DNA of 7,573 bases, taken from contig NATF01000083.1 in assembly GCA_002085205.1 (NCBI GenBank), positions 1-7,573 on the forward strand, read 5' to 3'. A program made the position numbers and the translations under genes. This DNA is from Candidatus Cloacimonas sp. 4484_275 (lineage in GTDB: Bacteria > Cloacimonadota > Cloacimonadia > Cloacimonadales > TCS61). Of the stretch, positions 1-5,653 are shown one piece after another. The notes under the pieces are model-generated. The model was given only the letters and a program-made list of their open reading frames with translations. It did no database searches and was not told the origin of the DNA. Position 1 is the stretch's first letter; each line of letters opens with the position of its first letter.

Positions 1-427
1 CGTCGGAAGCTCGATAAATCATGAATTTTCCATCTTTCGTTTTTACTTTCACATAATGCCCGGTCGCTATTTTTTCCGCACCCAAATCCAAAGCTTTTTT
101 CAGAAAAACGCCCCATTTAATCGTGGGATTGCAAAGAGTACAAGGATTCGGAGTTTCGCCCTTCTCATACTCGGAAATAAAATCATTCACAACTATTTTT
201 TCAAAATCCGACGAAACATCTATCACATAATGCTTTATTCCCAATTTTTCACAAACTCTGCGAGCATCGGAAATAGCCAAATTGATTCCCTCATCATCGG
301 CAAACCCGTATTTTGCATTATCGAAATGCCGCATCGTTACGCCGAAAATTTCATGACCTTCGTTTTTAAGAAGAACGGCAGCCACGGAGCTATCCACTCC
401 GCCGCTCATTGCAACGGCAATTTTCAT
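1..427 (-). CDS. mnmA: tRNA-specific 2-thiouridylase MnmA, N-terminal part (runs off the left edge)
   Basis: MnmA adenylates and then thiolates U34 of tRNA-Lys, tRNA-Glu and tRNA-Gln in the cytoplasm, giving the 2-thio part of the wobble modification. Only the first 142 codons are in the window, against about 350-370 residues for the family. The start is ATG at 425-427, beginning MKIAVAMSGGVDSS. The PP-loop ATP-binding motif SGGVDSS covers residues 8-14. TPNPCTLCN at about residues 92-100 contains the conserved catalytic cysteine (C99, aligned with E. coli C102). TGHYVKV at about 122-128 is the usual TGHY motif. C96 replaces the Asp found in E. coli, making a CxxC pair. The gene starts 4 bases after the murA stop and has an AGGGA site 7 bases before its ATG, inside the end of murA, so it is probably co-transcribed with murA. 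The family call rests on several unmistakable motifs. The C-terminal half, including the second catalytic cysteine, cannot be seen. Confidence 0.95.
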   Translation of the reverse strand, partial: MKIAVAMSGGVDSSVAAVLLKNEGHEIFGVTMRHFDNAKYGFADDEGINLAISDARRVCEKLGIKHYVIDVSSDFEKIVVNDFISEYEKGETPNPCTLCNPTIKWGVFLKKALDLGAEKIATGHYVKVKTKDGKFMIYRASD

Positions 428-431
428 ATTA

Positions 432-1685
432 CTATCCCTGAACCCTTTTTATATCGGCTCCGAGTTGTTTTAATTTTTCTTCGATTTTCTCATATCCTCT
501 GTCAATATGATAAATTCGGGAAATAACGGTTTTGCCTTTTGCGGCAAGTCCTGCGAGGACGAGAGCGGCGCTGGCGCGCAAATCCGTTGCCATCACTTCC
601 GCTCCGCTGAGCTGTTTCACTCCTTTAACCGATGCCACATTTTTGTTCATTGTGATATTCGCATCCAGCCGCAGAAGTTCGGCGACATGCATAAATCTGT
701 CCGGAAAAATTTCATCGGTTATTTTGCTTTCTCCGTCCGCAAGTGTCATCAAGGCAAGAAATTGCGCTTGCAAATCGGTGGGAAATCCCGGATAAGGTTC
801 CGTGAAAATATCCACCGGTTTTATTCTTTCGGCAGGAAATATTTTGATGTTTTTATTCTCTATTCGGAATCTGCTACCGGCTTTTTCCATTTTTTCGATC
901 AAAGATTGAAGATGTTCCGAAACACAGTTTTTCACGGTAATTTCGCTTTTGGTGATAGCGGCGGCTAAGAGAAAAGTTCCCGCTTCTATTCTATCCGGAA
1001 TCATTTCCATTTCCGCCGAATGAAGTTCTTGCACTCCTTTTATTTTCAGGTGAGAAGTTCCTTTCCCTTCAATTTGCGCTCCCATTTTCACCAGAAAATC
1101 TATCATGCTGGTAATTTCCGGCTCTACCGCGGCGTTAAAAATTTCGGTTTCCCCTTTTGCCGAAACCGCCACCGAAATTGCATTTTCAGTCGCTCCCACG
1201 CTTACTTTTTCAAAATATATTTTCGCGCCCTTCAGTTCTTTCGCTTCGGCATAAATATAACCGTTTTTGATGTTTATTTTCGCTCCGAATTTCTCCATCG
1301 CCTTCAAATGCAAATCTACCGGACGCGTGCCGATAGCGCAACCGCCGGGAAGGGAAACTTTTGCTTTTCCGAATCTGGCAAGAAGCGGACCCAGAACATT
1401 AATGGAAGCGCGCATCTTGCTGACAATCTCGTAAGGAGCTTCATAAAAACTGCAATAACTCGTATCAATCGCCAAACTCTTGTCTTCATAATCCACTCGC
1501 GCTCCGATAATTCTGAGCAGATGAGACATCATTTTTATATCGTTCAATTTGGGAACATTTCGCAAAGCGGATTTCCCTTTTGCCAAAAGCGTTACGGCCA
1601 TAATCGGCAAAATGGCATTCTTGGCACCGCTGATTTCAACGCTTCCGCTTAATTTTTTGCCGCCTTCAATGACAAATTTTTCCAT
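432..1685 (-). CDS. murA: UDP-N-acetylglucosamine 1-carboxyvinyltransferase MurA
   Basis: MurA transfers enolpyruvyl from PEP to the 3'-OH of UDP-GlcNAc, the first committed cytoplasmic step of peptidoglycan synthesis. The protein has 417 residues (E. coli 419) and looks intact. Visible motifs: SGAKNAILP with K22/N23; MRAS with R92; the catalytic loop PGGCAIGTRPVDLH with C116 (E. coli C115), the residue alkylated by fosfomycin; YPGFPTDLQAQF with D304, the proposed general base; TDLRASAALVLAGL from residue 367; and RGYEKIEEKL with R396. Cys at 116 predicts the fosfomycin-sensitive form at that position. The ATG at 1683-1685 is preceded by AGAGGA (1691-1696), 5 bases upstream. The 83-base gap after prmC is large enough for a promoter, but I could not pick one convincingly. 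A 6-base inverted repeat (1698-1720) sits just upstream of the ribosome site. mnmA follows after 4 bases. Confidence 0.98.
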   Translation of the reverse strand: MEKFVIEGGKKLSGSVEISGAKNAILPIMAVTLLAKGKSALRNVPKLNDIKMMSHLLRIIGARVDYEDKSLAIDTSYCSFYEAPYEIVSKMRASINVLGPLLARFGKAKVSLPGGCAIGTRPVDLHLKAMEKFGAKINIKNGYIYAEAKELKGAKIYFEKVSVGATENAISVAVSAKGETEIFNAAVEPEITSMIDFLVKMGAQIEGKGTSHLKIKGVQELHSAEMEMIPDRIEAGTFLLAAAITKSEITVKNCVSEHLQSLIEKMEKAGSRFRIENKNIKIFPAERIKPVDIFTEPYPGFPTDLQAQFLALMTLADGESKITDEIFPDRFMHVAELLRLDANITMNKNVASVKGVKQLSGAEVMATDLRASAALVLAGLAAKGKTVISRIYHIDRGYEKIEEKLKQLGADIKRVQG

Positions 1686-1697
1686 TTAAATCCTCTG

Positions 1698-1720
1698 TTT
1701 ACCAATTTTTCTCAGGTAAA
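1698..1720 (-). repeat. Inverted repeat in the murA 5' leader
   Basis: Reading the minus strand, TTTACC (1715-1720) and GGTAAA (1698-1703) are perfect 6-base complementary arms around an 11-base A/T-rich spacer. The arms end one base before the murA ribosome-binding site AGAGGA (1691-1696). If transcribed, this could fold into a weak hairpin beside the site. As DNA it could be an operator. No T-run follows on the minus strand, so it does not look like a terminator. In such an AT-rich gap a 6-base repeat can arise by chance. Confidence 0.35.
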
Positions 1721-1768
1721 ATTTTAGTAAATTATTATCTTATAATCGCCTCTGATTCCGGCGTTTTT

Positions 1769-2608
1769 TCATTTGTTTTTAATTCTCACAATTCTGTCGA
1801 ATCCGTTCAAATCTTTGAAAACGCTGATATTTTCGAATCCGTTTTTCAAAGCAATTTCCCTAATTTTATCGGCTTGCTTGCTTCCTATTTCAAAATAGAT
1901 ACATCCGTTTTCACATAAAAATTCTTTTGCTTCCGATAATATTTTCTTATAAAAGAACAATCCGTTTTCTTTGGCAAGCAAAGCAATTTTCGGCTCGAAC
2001 TCGGTAATTTCAGGCGACAAATTCCCATATTCTTCCGCTGAAATATAGGGCGGATTGGAAACAATTATTTCATATTTTTCCTTAATTTCGGAAAAAATAT
2101 CGGATTTAATAAAGTTAATTTGGGTTCCGTTATTATCGGAATTTTGTTTGGCAACGGCAAGTGCTTCTTCCGAAATATCGGAAGCATCGGCTTTCGACTC
2201 GGGAAAATTCATTTTCAAAGCAATTGCAACCGCGCCGGAACCTGTTCCGATTTCCAAAAAACTTTTCACGCTCGCATTATCTTTTATGATTCTCTCCACC
2301 AACAATTCCGTTTCCGGTCTGGGAATGAGAACGGCGGAATTAACGATAATTCTGTTTCCGTAAAATTCGCACTCGCCCAAAACATATTGCAACGGCTCGA
2401 AAGTCGCTCTTCTCAAAATCAATTCTTTGATTTTTTTTCTTTCGGAAACGGTGAGAATTCGGTCAAACTGCAAATATAAATTCAACCTGTTTATTTTCAG
2501 TATGTGTGAAATTATGAGTTCGGCATTTAAACGAGCATTTTCTATTTTTTTTGTTTTGAAAAAATTGCTCGTCCACTTTAATATTTCCTTGATGTTCCAA
2601 TCCTTCAA
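1769..2608 (-). CDS. prmC: Peptide chain release factor N5-glutamine methyltransferase PrmC
   Basis: PrmC (HemK) uses S-adenosylmethionine to methylate the glutamine of the GGQ motif in release factors RF1 and RF2, which raises termination efficiency. From the TTG at 2606-2608 the protein is 279 residues (E. coli 277). An N-terminal helical domain covers about residues 1-75, with EPLQYVLGECEFYG at 71-84. IPRPETE lies at 95-101. The methyltransferase SAM motif LEIGTGSGAVAIAL lies at 118-131. The family signature SNPPYI (184-189) holds the NPPY motif that binds the substrate glutamine. EFEPKIALLA lies at 203-212. I chose TTG 2608 because GGGGAG (2618-2623) lies 9 bases upstream and the length fits. 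The longer frame from TTG 2653 would start inside the loop of a strong terminator. The gene ends with TGA. prfA, the usual upstream partner, is absent here. Confidence 0.94.
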   Translation of the reverse strand: MKDWNIKEILKWTSNFFKTKKIENARLNAELIISHILKINRLNLYLQFDRILTVSERKKIKELILRRATFEPLQYVLGECEFYGNRIIVNSAVLIPRPETELLVERIIKDNASVKSFLEIGTGSGAVAIALKMNFPESKADASDISEEALAVAKQNSDNNGTQINFIKSDIFSEIKEKYEIIVSNPPYISAEEYGNLSPEITEFEPKIALLAKENGLFFYKKILSEAKEFLCENGCIYFEIGSKQADKIREIALKNGFENISVFKDLNGFDRIVRIKNK

Positions 2609-2635
2609 AATGCGTCTCTCCCCGAAATTTCTTTG

Positions 2636-2663
2636 AAAAAACAAAAGCGGCAATTTATGCCGC
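2636..2663 (-). terminator. Rho-independent terminator after fusA
   Basis: On the minus strand GCGGCA (2658-2663) and TGCCGC (2647-2652) form a perfect 6-bp stem around a 5-base loop (2653-2657). It can be extended by two G-U pairs at the base. The tract TTTTGTTTTTT (2636-2646) follows immediately. It lies 79 bases after the fusA stop and 27 bases before the prmC start, so it marks the end of the rpoC-rpsL-rpsG-fusA transcription unit. Confidence 0.88.
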
Positions 2664-2710
2664 CCTCAGAATATATCACCGTCAACAACTTTACTTTTGC
2701 GCCGCTTTCG
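2642..2710 (-). promoter_or_regulatory. Possible antiterminator pairing that competes with the fusA terminator
   Basis: On the minus strand CGAAAGCGGC (2701-2710) can pair over 10 bp, with one G-U pair, with GCCGCTTTTG (2642-2651). The second arm contains five of the six bases of the terminator's 3' arm plus the first bases of its U-tract, so the two folds exclude each other. The intervening segment is 49 bases. This layout resembles an attenuator or read-through switch in front of prmC-murA-mnmA. No leader peptide, riboswitch core or protein-binding site is recognised, so the regulatory role is inference and the pairing may be coincidental. Confidence 0.25.
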
Positions 2711-2742
2711 CGATTCAAACAAATATTTTTCGTTTTCCCGTG

Positions 2743-3552
2743 TTAATAACCTCGCACTCTTTTCAGAATCTTTTCCTGAATATTTGCGGGTGTCTTTTTA
2801 TATTCCAGAAATTCCATCGTGTAAATCGCTCTTCCCTGAGAAATCGAACGCAAAGTCGTGGCATAACCGAAAAGCTCACTCATAGGAATTTCCGCCACAA
2901 TTTCCTGTTTATTCAATTTCGGTCTGATCCGATCAATCTTTCCTCTCTTGGAATTAATATCGCCGATAATATCGCCCATAAACTCTTCCGGAGTAATGAT
3001 GCTAACTTGCATTATCGGCTCCATAATTACGGCTTTGGCGGTTTGCAGAGCTTTGTTAACGGCAATCGAAGACGCAATGCTGAAAGCCGTTTCGCTGGAA
3101 TCAACTTCGTTATATTTGCCGTCCAACAGTTCTATTTTCACCCGTTCCACCGGACTGCTCATAATCGGACCGTCCATACAAGCGTTCAGTGCGCTTTCTT
3201 CAATCACATTCCAATACTCTTTGGGAATAACCTCTTCGGAAACGGAATTTACAAAAACATTCTTCTTTCCTTTGGGAAGTTCATGCAGTTCCAAAGGCGA
3301 AAGTTTCATTTTCACAACCGCAAAATGTCCTTTTCCGTTCAATTCGCGAATAAATTCGCCCTCCGCCGTAACTTCATTTTCAATGGTTTCTTTGTAAGCG
3401 ACTTGCGGATTTCCGACATTGGCGTGAACATTGAATTCCCTCTTTAATCTATCGACAATAATTTCCAGATGCAATTCACCCATCCCGGAAATCAGGGTTT
3501 GACCGGTTTCTTTGTTCTGATAAACGCGAAATGTGGGATCTTCCTCTTCCAA
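2743..3552 (-). CDS. fusA: Elongation factor G, C-terminal fragment (out of frame with the N-terminal part)
   Basis: This open frame carries the rest of EF-G: late domain III, domain IV and domain V. It opens just after an in-frame TGA, and its only nearby start is TTG at 3550-3552, with no ribosome site. It is therefore probably a piece of fusA and not a separate gene. Visible in its 269 residues: EEEDPTFRVYQNKETGQT and SGMGELHLEIIVDRLKREF of domain III (2-40); domain IV from about 55, with VIPKEY (108-113) and DGKYNEVDSSETAF (144-157); and domain V with EPIMQVSIITPEEFMGDIIG (178-197), MSELFGYATTLRS and GRAIYTMEF near the end. Joined to the upstream fragment plus about 24 missing residues it gives about 696 residues, the normal EF-G length. 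The stop is TAA at 2743-2745. Domain IV tip residues differ from the E. coli form (see findings). Confidence 0.85.
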   Translation of the reverse strand: MEEEDPTFRVYQNKETGQTLISGMGELHLEIIVDRLKREFNVHANVGNPQVAYKETIENEVTAEGEFIRELNGKGHFAVVKMKLSPLELHELPKGKKNVFVNSVSEEVIPKEYWNVIEESALNACMDGPIMSSPVERVKIELLDGKYNEVDSSETAFSIASSIAVNKALQTAKAVIMEPIMQVSIITPEEFMGDIIGDINSKRGKIDRIRPKLNKQEIVAEIPMSELFGYATTLRSISQGRAIYTMEFLEYKKTPANIQEKILKRVRGY

Positions 3553-4760
3553 TTTGGAAATTCAATGTCGGAAAGCAGAATGTTATTATTTTCGGAAGTT
3601 ATCGTATCGCCCGTAAAAACATATTTTGGTCCGACGATTGCCGCAATATCTCCCGCTTTAAGTTCCAAAATATCTTTCTTTTTATTGGAATGCATCTGCA
3701 ATATTCGGGAAATGCGTTCTTTTTTTCCGTTTCTTTGATTGAAAATCGTGCCGCCGCGTTTGGTGGAACCCGAATAAACGCGAATATAAATCAATTTCCC
3801 GACATATTTATCGATTTGAACTTTGAAAGCAAGCGCGGAAAACACATCATCGATTTTCGGGTAAATCTCCTTTTCTTCTCCGCTTTTTTTATCAATCGCG
3901 ATAGCAGGCGGCAAATCGAGAGGCGACGGCAAAAAATCCGTAATCGCATCCAAAAGCGGTTGCACACCTTTGTTTTTTAAAGCGGAACCGCATAAAATCG
4001 GCACAAAATGATGATGAATCGTTGCTTTTCTGATACTTGCCAAAATCTTTTCAGCCGGGATTTCTTCCCCTTCCAGATAAGCTTCCATCAATTCGTCGTC
4101 AAATTCCGCCAAGTGTTCAAATAATTTATTGCGTTGATTTTCGACCGCTTCCAAATATTCTTCGGGAATTTTTTTGTAAAAATATTTCACGCCTTGAGTC
4201 GATTCGTCAAAATAAATCGCTCGCTGGGAAACGATGTCTATTACACCTTCAAATTTATCTTCTTTTCCGATAGGAACTTGAATTGCGCAAGCATTTTCCG
4301 TTAACCGATCGTGAATCATCTCGATTACGGCTTCAAAATCGGCACCGGCTCTATCCAACTTGTTCACAAAAGCAATTCTGGGAATTCCGTATCGGTCCGC
4401 TTGATGCCAAACCGTTTCGGATTGAGGTTCAACGCCGCTTACTCCGCAGAAAATCCCGACCGCTCCGTCCAAAATTCGCAGCGATCTTTCCACTTCCGCC
4501 GTAAAATCGACATGTCCGGGAGTATCGATAATATTTATCTGTTTCTTTTTCCAAAAACAAGTGGTAACCGCCGAAGTAATGGTTATTCCGCGTTCCTTTT
4601 CCTGTTCCATCCAGTCCATCACGACATTGCCGTCATGGACTTCGCCCATTCTGTGAATAATGCCGGTATAGAACAACATCCTTTCGGTTGTAGTCGTCTT
4701 ACCGGCATCAATATGAGCCATTATTCCGATGTTTCTGATAATAGACAGATCAAACGGCAT
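3492..4760 (-). CDS. fusA: Elongation factor G, N-terminal fragment ending in a frameshift
   Basis: EF-G is the GTPase that drives ribosomal translocation and, with RRF, ribosome recycling. Residues 1-403 match EF-G: G1 AHIDAGKTT (15-23); switch I around MEQEKERGITITSA (51-64); G3 DTPGH (79-83) with the catalytic His83; G4 NKLD (133-136); the G' subdomain; G5 GSAL (258-261); and domain II to EFPN (400-403). After N403 the frame continues with 19 unrelated residues, WKRKIPHF onward, which are the out-of-frame reading of EEEDPTFRV, and then stops. The start ATG (4758-4760) gives MPFDLSIIRNIGIMAHID, the normal N-terminus. The 14-base gap after rpsG is A/T only with no Shine-Dalgarno site, so initiation may depend on coupling to rpsG or on an unstructured leader. 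EF-G is essential, so an assembly or sequencing error, or an intact second copy elsewhere, must be considered. Confidence 0.88.
   Translation of the reverse strand: MPFDLSIIRNIGIMAHIDAGKTTTTERMLFYTGIIHRMGEVHDGNVVMDWMEQEKERGITITSAVTTCFWKKKQINIIDTPGHVDFTAEVERSLRILDGAVGIFCGVSGVEPQSETVWHQADRYGIPRIAFVNKLDRAGADFEAVIEMIHDRLTENACAIQVPIGKEDKFEGVIDIVSQRAIYFDESTQGVKYFYKKIPEEYLEAVENQRNKLFEHLAEFDDELMEAYLEGEEIPAEKILASIRKATIHHHFVPILCGSALKNKGVQPLLDAITDFLPSPLDLPPAIAIDKKSGEEKEIYPKIDDVFSALAFKVQIDKYVGKLIYIRVYSGSTKRGGTIFNQRNGKKERISRILQMHSNKKKDILELKAGDIAAIVGPKYVFTGDTITSENNNILLSDIEFPNWKRKIPHFAFIRTKKPVKP
3552..3557 (-). other. fusA: fusA deletion/frameshift junction with CCAAAT microhomology
   Basis: The minus strand reads GAATTTCCAAATTGGAAGAG across the junction. 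In the upstream frame it encodes EFPN, the end of domain II. In the downstream frame it encodes KLEEEDP, in the middle of domain III. CCAAAT belongs to both sides. From remembered E. coli EF-G, about 24 residues (the stretch resembling EPVISIAVEPKTKAD and following) are missing, which implies about 73 lost bases. 73 equals 1 modulo 3, the shift needed to join the two observed frames. This supports a short deletion between direct repeats over a programmed frameshift. Confidence 0.75.
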
Positions 4761-4774
4761 AATTTATAATTTAT

Positions 4775-5245
4775 TTAGAATCTAAAGTGAGCGAACGCTT
4801 TGTTGGCTTCCGCCATTTTATGCGTATCTTCTCGTTTTTTGATGCTGGCGCCTTCCTTTTTATACGCTGCCAGAAGTTCCGCGGCAAGTCTTTCCATCAT
4901 GGTTTTTTCGGATCGTTTGCGCGCAAAACCGATAATCCAGCGGAAGGCGAGAGCCTGCGCATTTTTCGGAGTAACTTCCGTGGGAACCTGATAATTGGCT
5001 CCTCCGATTCGGCGCGAAACCACTTTTATCAAAGGTTTCACATTATCAACGGCTTGATTGAAGACATCAAGAGGATTTTCTTTGGTTCGTTTTTCCAGAA
5101 TATCAAGCGCACCGTAAACGATTTTTTCCGCCAAACTCTTTTTCCCTCTTTGCATCACGGTATTTATGAATTTACTCAAGACGACACTTTGATATTTCGG
5201 ATCGGGGAGAATTTCTCTTTCTACTATTTTTTTTCTGCGTGACAT
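4775..5245 (-). CDS. rpsG: 30S ribosomal protein S7
   Basis: S7 is a primary 16S rRNA-binding protein that nucleates assembly of the 30S head and lines the E site. The protein is 156 residues, the usual length. It starts MSRRKKIVEREILPDPKYQS. RRIGGANYQVPTEV (about 78-91) is the conserved beta-hairpin region. RWIIGFARKR lies at about 102-111, and the protein ends ANKAFAHFRF. The ATG at 5243-5245 has a perfect AGGAGGA site (5251-5257) that overlaps the rpsL stop codon, so translation of the two ribosomal proteins is tightly linked. The rpsL-rpsG gap is only 10 bases. The roughly 100-base intercistronic region that S7 binds to repress the str operon in E. coli is absent, so any autoregulation must use another site. 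Confidence 0.98.
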   Translation of the reverse strand: MSRRKKIVEREILPDPKYQSVVLSKFINTVMQRGKKSLAEKIVYGALDILEKRTKENPLDVFNQAVDNVKPLIKVVSRRIGGANYQVPTEVTPKNAQALAFRWIIGFARKRSEKTMMERLAAELLAAYKKEGASIKKREDTHKMAEANKAFAHFRF

Positions 5246-5255
5246 TCAGTTCCTC

Positions 5256-5633
5256 CTACTTCTTCTTCGGTCTTTTGGTTCCATATTTGGAACGAGAACG
5301 AATCTTGTTTTCGACACCGGCGGTATCAAGCGCGCCACGAACAATGTGATAACGAACACCCGGTAAATCTTTTACTCTGCCGCCACGAACCAATACAATG
5401 GAGTGTTCCTGCAGATTATGACCTTCTCCGGGAATATACGCCGTGATTTCAAAACCGTTTGTTAATCTTACACGAGCCACTTTTCTCAACGCGGAATTAG
5501 GTTTCTTCGGCGTTGTTGTGTAAACCCTCGTGCAAACACCTCTTCTTTGCGGACAGGAAGAAAGAGCACGATTTTTTTTCTTGCTGATAATTCTCTTTCT
5601 GCCTTTTCTTACCAATTGATTAATTGTTGGCAC
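5256..5633 (-). CDS. rpsL: 30S ribosomal protein S12
   Basis: S12 sits at the decoding centre of the 30S subunit and affects accuracy. The protein is 125 residues, typical length. It begins MPTINQLVRKGRKR and contains RGVCTRVYTTTPKKPNSALR (31-50) and GGRVKDLPGVRYHIVRGALD (84-103). Lys43 and Lys88, the positions mutated in streptomycin-resistant strains, are both wild type. Asp89 is the residue methylthiolated by RimO in E. coli. The start is GTG at 5631-5633, with GGAGG (5638-5642) only 4 bases upstream. The canonical N-terminus confirms this start. It lies 20 bases after the rpoC stop, with no terminator between them, so it is probably co-transcribed with rpoC. Confidence 0.98.
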   Translation of the reverse strand: MPTINQLVRKGRKRIISKKKNRALSSCPQRRGVCTRVYTTTPKKPNSALRKVARVRLTNGFEITAYIPGEGHNLQEHSIVLVRGGRVKDLPGVRYHIVRGALDTAGVENKIRSRSKYGTKRPKKK

Positions 5634-5653
5634 AATTCCTCCATTTTATTTTT

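Noticed and set aside
1745..1767. CGCC-N9-GGCG followed by six Ts on the plus strand between prmC and murA
   Set aside because: The stem is only 4 bp with a 9-base loop, no plus-strand gene ends there, and no T-run follows it on the minus strand. It is too weak to call a terminator.
2663..2700. Possible promoter for prmC using TTGACG and CATAAA on the minus strand
   Set aside because: The spacing is about 20 bases and the -10 match is poor and falls inside the terminator stem. It is not strong enough to list.
3492..3560. Programmed ribosomal frameshift in fusA
   Set aside because: No slippery heptamer is evident, and about 24 conserved residues are missing at the junction, which a frameshift would not explain.
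5634..5653. Terminator or promoter between rpoC and rpsL
   Set aside because: The 20 bases hold a T/A run and the rpsL ribosome site but no stem, so they look like a normal within-operon gap.
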